DNA of 64,000 nt from assembly GCA_944739405.2 (NCBI GenBank), contig OX123186.2:15307552-15371551 (forward strand). The letters are read 5' to 3'. The notes below the pieces were generated by a model. It was not told the origin of the DNA. It searched no databases and saw only the letters and a list, made by a program, of their open reading frames with translations. The DNA comes from Euclidia mi (lineage: Eukaryota > Arthropoda > Insecta > Lepidoptera > Erebidae). The stretch's first letter is position 1; each line of letters opens with the position of its first letter. Of the stretch, positions 54,955 through 64,000 are shown one piece after another. A program made the position numbers and the translations under genes.

Positions 54955-55752
54955 AGAAAAGAAAAAGCTGACTGCCTTGCCGAAGGAGTTGGTGGACCAG
55001 GTACTCCGGGAGCTCCAAAAGAAGATCCTGAGTGATGCCTGGTCGACCAAAACCCCCAAACGCCCCGCTCCAGCGTTCACCGGGAAACCCGTGCACGCGG
55101 ACGGGGTCCTCAAACTTTGGTGCGCCGACGAGGCAACGCGTACCTGGCCGACGGAGGCAGTCTCTCTCCTGGTGCCACCACCGGGCTTCGAACTGGAGGT
55201 CAGGGGCCAGGAAGAGACCCCGAAGAGAGAGCAGTGCGGCATTATCGTACCCGACGAACAGGGGGTCTTGGACGACGTGCGCGACGTGGGTCGCGCTCTT
55301 GAGTTTCAGAACCCCTGGTTGCAGGTTGACAAATGGTCGATGCTGCACTCTGAAAGGGAGTCAGGTAGTGGGTAGTGGGCGTCCCAGTAGAACAGGTCCC
55401 GATACTGATGAAGAACGAGCGCCGCCTCGCGTTGGGGGTAGGTGCCGTCTACGTCAGGTTCCGGGACCCCTCAGGTAAGTTAGTCGACCATCCTCCGGAC
55501 GACAACTCCACACGAGTTAAGCAGGACTCAAACACCAAGCCAGGGTGCGACGTAGAACCCGGCCCGTCAGAACCGGCCGCGTCTGGCTCGGGGGCTGGCC
55601 CGTCAGCCGAGGGTAACTCGGAAGATGAGAGCCTGCTCCTGAGCCCGGTGCGGCGGGACGACGGGGTGGAGACTAGCGAAATCCTGGCCGGCCTAACGCA
55701 GCTGACGGTCGGGGAGGTGGGGACATCATCCAAAGATGAACCCTCTGCCTAG
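54955..55752 (+). pseudogene. ORF1 (DUF4780-like) of the LOA-like LINE
   Basis: The first frame (from about 54956 to 55374) holds LPKELVDQVLRELQKKI and GVLKLWCADEATRTWPTEAV, which resembles the DUF4780-type domain of arthropod retroelement ORF1 proteins. The frame then stops, and the protein continues in a different frame at 55375-55752 (EQVPILMKNERRLALGVGAVYV, then a Ser/Gly/Pro-rich acidic tail). No credible ATG precedes the first part; the only upstream ATG (54935) is in another frame and soon stops. The copy is therefore probably 5'-truncated within ORF1. ORF1 binds element RNA. Confidence 0.65.
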
Positions 55753-56857
55753 TGACGTCAGCTGCCTTCAAATCAACCTCCATCACAGCCAAACGCAACT
55801 CTCACTGTGCAACTGCGCAAATGAATGGAGGTCCAACAATCAGCCATCGTGCTCATCCAGGAACCTTGGATAAGGGGTGGCCTCATCAGAGGCCTCTCCA
55901 GCTTGGGAGGTAAGATTTATTCTTCAACTTACCACACACATCCAAGAACCTGCATACTGACAACTAAAAACATCAGAGCCCAAGTTTTAACGGAGTTCTG
56001 TTCCAGAGACATCACAGCGATACAAATTGAAATAATACAGCAGCCAAGGAGTATAGCGGTCGTTTTCGCATCGGTCTACATGCCCGAGGCCGAAGACCCG
56101 CCACCGTTTGACCTCACGCGTCTGGTTAACCAGTGCGAGAGAACCAAAACGGAGGTTGTAATAGGAACGGACTCCAATGCCCACCACCAAATGTGGGGCA
56201 TGAACTGCAATAACAACAGAGGTAAATCACTGGTTGAATACCTATTCACCACTAATCCTTACCCTATTAAACACAGGTACGGAGCCCACCTTCGTCACAA
56301 GACGTAGTCAGACAATTATCGACTTAACTCTCGCAACAGAAGGAACGGCTGAACGCATCAAGGGTTGGCACGTCTCGAAAGAGGCATCGTGCTCAGACCA
56401 CAGATGGATCAGCTTCTCTATGGAAGTCGTTATACAACCCACACAGCCACGCAGGAAACCACACAACACTGACAAAGCAAAGTATGTCCAATTACTTAAA
56501 GAGAAACTTACCCTTACTGCTACGCCGACGGTACTGGGTGACAATGAAAAGATCGACGAGCAGGTATGTACACTGACGCAGTCGATGCTAGACAGCTACC
56601 ACGCAGCATGCCCAGAAACCACTCTACCCTCAACCCCAGGTAAACAACCCTGGTGGGGCGCTGAGCTTGAACGCAAGTGCAAGAAGGTAAGAAGGGCCCT
56701 AAACAGCGCAATGAACACAAGCGCGGACGTAGATTGGGACGCTTATAAAGCGGCCAAATCAAGCTACAAGAAATGCCTCAGATTCAGACGCACCATGGGA
56801 TGGGATGGCGGAAATTCTGTGGGAGCATTGAATCTTGCCAACAAGCAAATCGGGTAA
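55753..56857 (+). pseudogene. ORF2 endonuclease domain of the LOA-like LINE
   Basis: An apurinic-type endonuclease that nicks the target DNA. Frame 55825-56307 has LIQEPWIRGG (catalytic Glu) and VIGTDSNAHHQMWG (catalytic Asp/Asn). The protein continues in frame 56234-56857 with CSDHRWISF, the SDH motif with the final catalytic His. A frameshift near 56,280 and another near 56,800 separate endonuclease, linker and reverse transcriptase. All expected active-site residues can still be read. Confidence 0.88.
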
Positions 56858-59367
56858 GAAAACTACAGGCTCAGCAACCGATGGTTGCACCAGGTACTCT
56901 TCGTAAACCGGACAACACATACACCACATCGGAGGAGGAGACAAGACGCGTCCTACTAGAAACACACTTCCCAGGCTGCGTCCTCACCCCGGTAATAACG
57001 TGGCACGATACACCAATAGTGGCGACCGAACACGAGTGGAGACACGCAAACACCGTGGTCGCAGAAGAAAAACTCCGATGGGCCATCGATAGCTTCCATC
57101 CCTTCAAAGCAGCCGGACTGGACGGCATCTTCCCAGGGTTATTACAATGGGGGGGTGAACCTGTCCGCAAAAGACTTCTGGCAATCATGAGGGCTAGCCT
57201 GGCCCTTAGATATGTACCGAAGAATTGGAGGGAAGTCAAACTAATTTTCATACCAAAACCAGGCAAAACAGACAACACAAATGCAAAGTCCTTCAGACCA
57301 ATAAGCCTGACCTCCTTCATGCTTAAAGCCTTGAAAAGCCTATGCGAGAGGGAATTAAGAAGTGGGGCACTTAAACACCTACCCCTACATGCCAATCAAC
57401 ATGCATACAGCTCAGGGAAATCGACGAAATCGGCCTTACATCAGGTCGTGAACCAGATAGAAGTTGCTGTACAACAAAAAAGCATCTGTCTGGGCACCTT
57501 CATTGACATAGAAGGAGCCTTTGACAAGACAAACTTCTCCAGCATAAGCAACGCCCTAGCCAGACATGGTGTGGATCAGATGCTCATACAGTGGATCCAA
57601 AACATGCTCAGCAAAAGGGTAGTGCGCCTGCACGGCGACTCCCAGACAGCCTTGATAACTAAAGGTTGCCCGCAGGGCGGTGTTCTCTCCCCGCTATTGT
57701 GGAACTTAGTCATCAATGAACTCATAGACAAACTCAACGCGAGATATTTTTACACAATAGGATATGCAGATGATCTGACCATTCTCACCTCAGGTAAGGT
57801 AACTAGTACAGTGTACGACCTTACTCAACAGGCTCTACGCATAGTAGAGTGGTGGTGTAATGAGTACGAATTATCAGTAAACCCGACCAAGACCGAACTA
57901 GTTATGTTCACACACAAGCGCGCGCTGGGTACTTACCGACTGCCCAGGCTATTCAACACAGAGCTCAAGCTGTCTACCGAGGTAAAGTACCTGGGCGTCC
58001 CTCTTGACAGCAAATTGACATGGAACAGCCACATGGAAAATAAGCTCAATAAAGCCAGCATCGTCTTCTGGCAGTGCAAGAAGATGATAGGTAAACGATG
58101 GGGCCTATCCCCCAAAATTATCTTATGGCTCTATAAGACAATAATACGTCCGATGATAAGCTACGGCGCAGTAGTGTGGTTTCCTCGGACCAACCTAACA
58201 ACGGCCGCCAACAAGCTTCTAAAGCTTCAAAGACTTGCATGCCTAGCGGCCACGGGCTGCATGAAAACTACACCTACAGCGGCACTCGACTTGCCTCCAT
58301 TGCACCTGTTCATACAACAGGAGGCAACGATGTCGGCGATCTGGCTAAGAGCTCTGAAGCTCTGGAAAGACACTAACACACCGCACACTAGCAACTTAAA
58401 CACACTATTTAAAGAAGTTCCTCTCACACAAGCCATTGGCGACCGAATACCGAAACAATTTGTTTTCGACAAGAAATACAAAATCCAACTGTACGAGGAT
58501 CTACACGGGGGAGCGGTTGGCCACAACGAGCTGAACGAGCTCACGATCTTCATAGATGGGTCTAAGACAGATACAGGTACGGGTTCAGGAGTATTCTCCG
58601 AGGACCTAAACATCAACATCGCAGCACCGCTGGGAGCCTACAACACGGTCTACCAGGCCAAATGTTTTGGCATAATCCTAGCTGCCACAGCAATCATGGC
58701 ACGTGAGGTAAGGGAACGATCCATTAGGATCCTCTCAGATAGTAAGGCTGTCCTCTCAGCCTTCAACAGCCATACTATCACCTCGGCACTCACGCTTGAA
58801 TGCCACCAGAAACTAACAGAGGTAGGTAAACAAAACAAATTAACACTGCAATGGATCAAGGGCCACAGTGGCTCAAGAGGGAATGACGCAGCCGACGTAC
58901 TTGCCAGAAGAGGGGCCACTTTAGAGGTGGTGGGACCCGAGCCCATTATTCCCCTCCCTTCTGGTTTTTATCGCAACCTGGTAAGGAATAGGACCAGGAC
59001 CCAACACAACCAGTGCTGGATTGGTATTTAAACATGTAGGCAGGCTAAGGAGGCTCTTCCCGCAGGAGACGGTAAGATAGCCAAACAAATCCTCCGGCTG
59101 TCCAAACAACAACTGCGGACAGTCACGGCCGCCTATACAGGATACGGATTCTTTAATAAACACCTATTTACTATAGGTATCACCGACAGCCCGCTGTGCA
59201 GGGCCTGTATGGCAGCAGACGAGACGGCAGCCCACCTGCTCCTCGACTACCCTGAGGTCGCACAGTACAGGCAGCAGAACCTGACGAGATACAGCACCCT
59301 GAGGAGGGCAGTGGGCCACATCAAGAGTCTGCTGGCCTTCCTCGAAGAGCTAGGGTGGCTCGAATGA
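56773..59367 (+). pseudogene. ORF2 reverse transcriptase-RNase H-zinc tail (LOA-like)
   Basis: A long frame with reverse transcriptase motifs KAAGLDGIFPGLL, FRPISLTSFMLKALK, IDIEGAFDKTNF, CPQGGVLSPLLWNLVIN and the catalytic GYADDLTIL. An RNase H domain follows: FIDGSKTDTGTGSGVF, ILSDSKAVLSAF, KGHSGSRGNDAAD. Its usual catalytic Glu is Lys here (AAA at 58660-58662). A TAA at 59029-59031 interrupts the frame; beyond it the same frame runs to TGA at 59367 with LCRACMAADETAAHLLLDYP, the Cys/His knuckle ending LOA/I/R1-group ORF2. RNase H favours LOA or I over R1. Confidence 0.9.
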
Positions 59368-59446
59368 AGACACCATTCCCAAAGGCACGCAAAATACACG
59401 CCAAGACGTGGAGTTGCGGAAACAGCCCGTGCCATCAAGTATCAAG
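59368..59446 (+). other. LOA-like LINE 3' UTR and ATCAAGT tail
   Basis: A short untranslated region ending GCCATCAAGTATCAAG. The matching fragment at 7660-7717 shows the same end, pointing to a 7-base ATCAAGT repeat as the family tail. The SINE that follows begins at once. Confidence 0.7.
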
Positions 59447-59719
59447 CTGACTGCTTCCGTAGGTGGATAGCGTATGCGATTGCTGAACGGAGGTCCCGGC
59501 TTTGATTCCCAGGTCGGGCAAAAGTATTACGGGGTTTTTCCGAATTCTCAGTAGCAGCACGGAGTCTGGTGATGTGCCCGGTAACGGCAATAGGCTCGCC
59601 CCCTATTACGTGGGTCCTAAAAATTCATGGCGAAATGTGGGTAAAATCTTACACCTCTGCATACCCCTTCGGGGATGCAGGCGTGAGTCTATAAAGAAAG
59701 AATAAATAAATAAATAAAA
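59447..59719 (+). mobile_element. tRNA-derived SINE (family 1), plus strand
   Basis: Head CTGACTGCTTCCGTAGGTGG, a B-box-like GGCTTTGATTCCC, then GTAGCAGCACGGAGTCTGGT, GGCTCGCCCCCTATTACGTG and the end CCCCTTCGGGGATGCAGGCG, with an (AAAT)n-type tail to 59719. The B box has a substitution (CTTTGA for GTTCGA), suggesting an older copy than 54271. Confidence 0.85.
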
Positions 59720-59862
59720 AGCATTGACATAAGCTCCATACAAAATATGTCAAATGTGTATCTATAATCTTCAAATCATGGATGGAGCGTATATTGGGAC
59801 CGGCCGCCGGCCGTCAATGTACAAATATGTTCGTGACAAACATAATATATCACATTCTACCA

Positions 59863-59912
59863 CAATACCATCTAGTCTCAAAGTAAACAGAGCTTGTACT
59901 ATGGTTACTAAA
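59863..59912 (-). repeat. Conserved 3' box, minus strand
   Basis: Reverse complement of the box at 12505 and 21341 (here CAAGCTCTGTTTACTTTGAG and ACTAGATGGT). Diverged; no adjacent ORF1-like gene remains. Confidence 0.65.
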
Positions 59913-61578
59913 AAATGGACATGACATCGTGGTACCTTATAAATATCGATGATCTGTCCTAGATAGAAATCAAATCCATAATTTACTTTCCTTTTTTTTA
60001 AATAATCTAGCCAAATTTGGTTTTTGGATGTTTGAACACAGCGGAAAATCTGGCCAATTTTTGAGGTATTTGAAGGTTCATATCTTTTTTAATATTTAAT
60101 TTATGAGAAAAACGAAAACATAGGGACATGTCAATCGGGGCCATACATCTTTTGGAAAAAATAATTGCTCTACTGGCATTATCCAGGGAGAAAACAGGAG
60201 ACTACGTTTGTATGGAAAAACAGCCGTTGTGTTTCCTCTTAAACTCTGTGCACACCCTGCTTTTTTGATATAGAAACATTTGGGTTAGTTAAAACCCGAT
60301 GCAATCTACTTAGATCTTTGGATACTCTTCACGATACGAAAACATGATCTGTTTTGTAATTCCGTTAACAAAAATATACCATTGTTTTCTAAAACATCTG
60401 TAGATAAAAAAGGTCATTTTTGTATGCGGAAGTATCGAATATTCTCATCGGTAATTGATATTTGTGGCGGTCGCCATTATGGCTTTAATATGTGCCCTGT
60501 TTTTGTTCGAGCCAAAAAATTCCAAGCGGCTTTTCCTTTTCGGTGATATTTGATACGGAAAACATTTTATTGCAGCGGTCTTTAGTTTTTTTCAATGCCT
60601 CCTTATGGCGGATGCGTAGGTTGTACATGGAATAAATAACAATTTTCACTTTTCCTTTGTGTTGGGTGTGCATAATCTTTTTTTTTACTATGGCAGTGAG
60701 AAGGTATTTAAAAATGAAAGGAATTTGAAGTAGCCCAGTCTAGAACTTATGAATGGTAAGCATCTGGTAGAGAGTCTCGGGTCTGGTCTGAGTTTGACCC
60801 AGAGTTCACCACTGATTGTTCGTAGTTATGTGTTATGTGAAATATCGTCTGCTCCATGCGTTGGAAAGCACGTAAGTTGTCTTTCCCGACTGTCAAGATT
60901 TTTGATAATCATCCTAGGGCGTCAGTATCCAAGAATATATTGAAATCAGTTTAAGTTATGAAATATCACTGTTACTTTGAATTCACCAGGCCAGGTGTTA
61001 GTCACTCTGGGAAAAAGCTCATATTCTCAAATCTAGTTAAACTGCAAAGTGGAACCCTGTTTCCTAATCGAAAGTCTTGTAATGCAACCAGGACAACGCT
61101 TAGAAGACGATGTTGCAATCTGATATCAATTCATTCAATTTATAAATTACTGGTTTTATGCGGTTACTGTTTGTATCCATAGAAATCAGGAGCCGATGTT
61201 TCAACAAAAGTACCACCCGCGATACTGATGACAATTCCGTATGTGAACTTACGCAAGCCAGGCAGTTAACGTCCAAAAGGATTTATTGATAGTGCTACTG
61301 CAAATACAATTTATACAGAAGGATTATACACAGTAACTTTACCTTATGTTCAGACATAAGTGTTTAAATTCAGTCAAAGAGAGTCAATTTAGTCGATTGC
61401 ATCATTGCGCCCAATATTGGCATTTAAGCCAACATGACGGGCGACTTTAGCGAAGAAATCTAGCTATGGCAGAGCCATTTACTTTAATATCTAATATCCA
61501 ATCGATGAGCTGTTGGTGCGGAAAGCCAAGAAGTTTTTTTATCTCAGAAGTTTAGATTGCTTCTATTTTTACAAATCC
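59913..61578. other. Non-coding, nothing certain
   Basis: No supported gene. A 62-codon minus-strand frame at 60485-60673 is Lys-rich, and the region has a GGCGGTCGCCATTATGGC patch at 60467-60484. I could not identify either. Confidence 0.4.
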
Positions 61579-61800
61579 TCACGCGCTTCCTCTACATTTA
61601 TTACCCTTTTCGTGCATGCGATATCGGGTGGTCACCAATTTGATCGATAAATGTCCACACACATTTCCTTTACATATTTGATTCGTCATTATTTCTTCAC
61701 ATATTCGCTCCATGTGTCCAAACCATTTCAGGATTCCTTTCTCAATCCTTGTCACAACATCTTCTTTCAGACTACAGCGCAACCAACTCAATTATAAGCT
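61579..61800 (-). pseudogene. LINE ORF2 C-terminal fragment
   Basis: The minus-strand frame reads LKEDVVTRIEKGILKWFGHM, then ERICEEIMTNQICKGNVCG, the pattern of the post-catalytic tail of RTE/CR1-type LINE ORF2 proteins (a 'WFGHMERM..ERMTKQIYKG'-like block). It soon drifts into unrelated sequence and stops. Only a small scrap survives, with no catalytic motif. Confidence 0.7.
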
Positions 61801-62614
61801 CTAAATTATGTTAAAAGACGAAGCACTCCGTCTATACGCATGTACAATGTTAATATTCCTACAGATATTTTACGTAATCGGGTATTGAGTGCGATGTTAC
61901 GTTTTAGCATTCAGAGCAATAAAGCCATGTCACGAGAAGTAAATTGTGCCTTTAAGTCGATAATCGATTAAAATGCCGTCCATTTTGATGAGACGTATTG
62001 AGATCGAGGGCCTTTTAGACACCTCTCGCTACACTCGTTTTGGTTTCAGGGTTGTTCATATTCAAAAACGATTCAATTTGCCGGATCTTTGCACAGTTGT
62101 ATTTCCTCTTGAATGTTGTTTGATTTGTAAGTTAGGCTATTACATTAAATATTACATTAAAAAAATACATGTACTGTTTTCTTTGAAGAAAGCTATGCTC
62201 ACCAGCATCAAACTTCTCCCCCCTTAGCCAATATCTTAAATCTGCCAGTAACTATGGTGGCTCTATGTATTACTCAGATCCTCACAACTGAGTTTAGTTT
62301 GGAACTGTGTCCGTTGTTTATTCATGTTTAGGCACAGTTTAGTTAAGCGATCTATAGTCTCTTTGATGCTCATACAAGCTTAGCATGGAGGATTATCTGT
62401 GCCTGCAGCTAAGAGGCTTATGCCGTCCACCAGTAGCACTATGAATAAAATTATCTATGTTAGTGATATTAATAATGGATGATATATTGTGCCTCCTAGT
62501 TTACGTAACAGAGAAAAAATTGTAAAAAAGATGTTTGAATAATGCCGATGAAGAAACTATTTGGCGATGATAAATGACGTACCAACAAACTGTCATAACA
62601 GGGGTTCAAGAACA
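61801..62614. other. Non-coding, nothing recognised
   Basis: An 84-codon plus-strand frame (61973-62227) is unsupported. Confidence 0.4.
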
Positions 62615-62830
62615 TTTTTAGGGCTCCGTACCTAAAAGGTAAAAAACGGGACTCTATTACTAAGCCTCCGCTGTCTGTCTGTATGTCACCAAGCTGTATC
62701 TCATAAACCGTGATAGCCAGAAAGCTGAAATTTTCACAAATTATGTATTTCGGTTGCCTGCAATCACAACAAATACTAAAAATAAAAAATGAAAATATCA
62801 AGGGCGGGTCCCATACAATAAACGTGTTTT
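62615..62830 (+). repeat. Dispersed 'GGGCTCCGTACC' repeat
   Basis: It begins TTTTTAGGGCTCCGTACCTA, continues with a GTCTGTCTGTATGTCACCAA run and AGCTGAAATTTTCACAAATT, and ends near GGGCGGGTCCCATACAAT. This pattern is familiar from lepidopteran genomes. A weak relative lies at 36897. Confidence 0.55.
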
Positions 62831-63233
62831 TTTCGTATTTTTGCTCAAAATTACTAACGGTAACAGGTAGAAGCTTACAATTTTCTTACAATTCTCAACA
62901 TTTCTATTCATTCTGCGTAAGTCAGCGCGGTGTTCGTGTATCTTTTGTATGAGTAACTATTGACTTGCCTGTTTTAAGATCTTAGCGCTCCCACGTATGT
63001 CCTTATTGGCTAATATTTTTCAGCATGTAGGGATGAGATCGTGAGAGAGGGTAGTTGGTACAACAAGGACAAAAATTTTTTTGCTCCCATTTAATAATTA
63101 TTTTAAAATAGTTTATTTTATTATTTCAACAAACTTATGTTAATAATCTTATGGTAACATAAAATACCTACCAGTTCTGTGTTATTTCCTACTCGCACTA
63201 CTTATTTGCACAAAACATAAAAACTTGGATAAT
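62831..63233. other. Leader region before the LINE ORF1
   Basis: No gene. It may include the 5' untranslated region of the LINE whose ORF1 starts at 63234. Confidence 0.4.
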
Positions 63234-63956
63234 ATGGAGGCCATGAAAACTTCCTTCACCAATATAATGGCTGGCATCGAAGAACGTATGTCAAACTTCG
63301 AAGCTGAACTGCAAAAAAGCGCTAAGAACACAAGCACCGCACCTAGCTTGGCAAGTCTTGCAGCTGAGTTTGCAATATTCCGGTCATCCGCGATGGAGAC
63401 TATGGCAGCTTTCCAGCAGCAGATGGAATTGATGGCTCGCGAGGTGGACAGCATCGAGATGTGCAGCCGTCGCAAAATGCTGCTAGTACATGATGTTCCA
63501 GAGCAGAAGAGTGAAGATCCGGCTCAATCAATCATCAACATTATGAAAGATCTTCAGCTAACTGACTTTGTGAAGGATGACATCAAGCGTTGCCACAGGA
63601 TGGGGCGACCTTCAAGTACTCACAAGCCCAGACCTATACTGGTCAAGTTTTATCGGGTTGCTGTTCGAGACAAGGTCTGGTATTCGAAGACAAAACTGAA
63701 AAGCAGCGGCAAAACCTTGTCTGAATTCTTAACCAAGGTCCGACACGACGTTTTTATGGCTGCACGAGAACGATTTGGCGTCACTAAAAGTTGGACACGA
63801 GAGGGGCGTATATTCGTGATGGACCCCGACAGCAAACAGCATCGTATTTCGTCGCTCGGTGAACTGAACAGGATAAATTCAGCCACACAAAAGGCGCCCA
63901 CTGTTGATAAACCCGGCGTGGTAAAGTCAAAAAGCGCTGCTGCCACGAAAAAGTGA
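63234..63956 (+). CDS. LINE ORF1 protein (RNA-binding), intact
   Basis: An uninterrupted frame of about 240 codons. ATG at 63234 is chosen as the first Met. The N-terminal 80 residues are helical and probably coiled-coil (MKTSFTNIMAGIEERMSNFE; QQQMELMAREVDSIEMCSRR). An RRM-like domain follows (KMLLVHDVPE, IKRCHRMGRP, KPRPILVKF), then the C-terminal nucleic-acid-binding part (TKSWTREGRIFVMDPDSKQH) and a Lys/Ser tail. This order is that of ORF1p in CR1/L1-like insect LINEs, which coat element RNA. The window ends 44 bases after the stop, so any ORF2 is out of view. Confidence 0.8.
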   Translation: MEAMKTSFTNIMAGIEERMSNFEAELQKSAKNTSTAPSLASLAAEFAIFRSSAMETMAAFQQQMELMAREVDSIEMCSRRKMLLVHDVPEQKSEDPAQSIINIMKDLQLTDFVKDDIKRCHRMGRPSSTHKPRPILVKFYRVAVRDKVWYSKTKLKSSGKTLSEFLTKVRHDVFMAARERFGVTKSWTREGRIFVMDPDSKQHRISSLGELNRINSATQKAPTVDKPGVVKSKSAAATKK

Positions 63957-64000
63957 TCCGTATTCAAGTTTGTCAAGTGATTGCAGCAACCGCACATTTG

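Noticed and set aside
60485..60673. Possible THAP-like or Lys-rich protein on the minus strand
   Set aside because: A Cys/His pattern could be imagined in one alternative frame but stops interrupt it and the zinc ligands are incomplete.

Overview
The window looks like repeat-rich, AT-rich intergenic or intronic DNA of an insect, most probably a moth or butterfly. The basis is the repeat content: tRNA-derived SINEs, an RNase H-bearing LOA/I-type LINE, a repetitive ORF family I associate with Lepidoptera, CR1/Jockey- and RTE-like LINE remnants, TTAA-flanked elements and Helitron debris. No bacterial gene, operon, CRISPR array or rRNA/tRNA gene is visible. Almost every protein-like sequence belongs to a mobile element, and most are broken. 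The host-gene evidence is two candidate exons: a first exon with a strong splice donor near 13,682 (+) and a terminal exon at 36,189-36,477 (-).

Layout. 2.3-4.9 kb: degenerate Helitron Rep-helicase. 6.5-9.1 kb: SINEs and a LINE tail. 10.1-12.6 kb: a nested block made of an ORF1-like pseudogene, an integrase fragment and a non-autonomous TIR element. 14.6-16.8 kb: inverted repeats and a SINE split by a probable solo LTR that carries a perfect 44-bp hairpin. 20.1-22.9 kb: a second ORF1-like pseudogene and a LINE 3' end. 23.9-24.5 kb: a TTAA-flanked piggyBac-like MITE. 25.6-26.0 kb: an RTE-type LINE end. 26.4-32.7 kb: a complete Ty3/gypsy-type LTR retrotransposon on the minus strand with two 616-bp LTRs, a 4-bp target duplication and broken gag and pol. 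33.1-33.7 kb: a GC-rich poly(A) retroposon. 35.4-37.3 kb: palindromes, a candidate exon and a SINE. 37.8-41.6 kb: a 491-bp unit duplicated into a SINE remnant with a 121-bp target duplication. 45.9-49.3 kb: second copy of the TIR element, a YqaJ-nuclease relic and a truncated LINE. 49.6-51.4 kb: a SINE and a possible TTAA element. 54.2-59.7 kb: SINEs, a nearly full LOA/I-type LINE and an abutting SINE. 61.6-64.0 kb: LINE remnants and an intact LINE ORF1 whose ORF2 would lie beyond the window.

The elements do not form one pathway. They are a layered insertion record. The best leads for something undescribed are the 491/121-bp templated-looking insertion, the two-copy TIR family with 8-bp target duplications and a hairpin, the hairpin-bearing solo LTR, and the decayed YqaJ nuclease. 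All family names come from motif recognition by eye; no database search was run.
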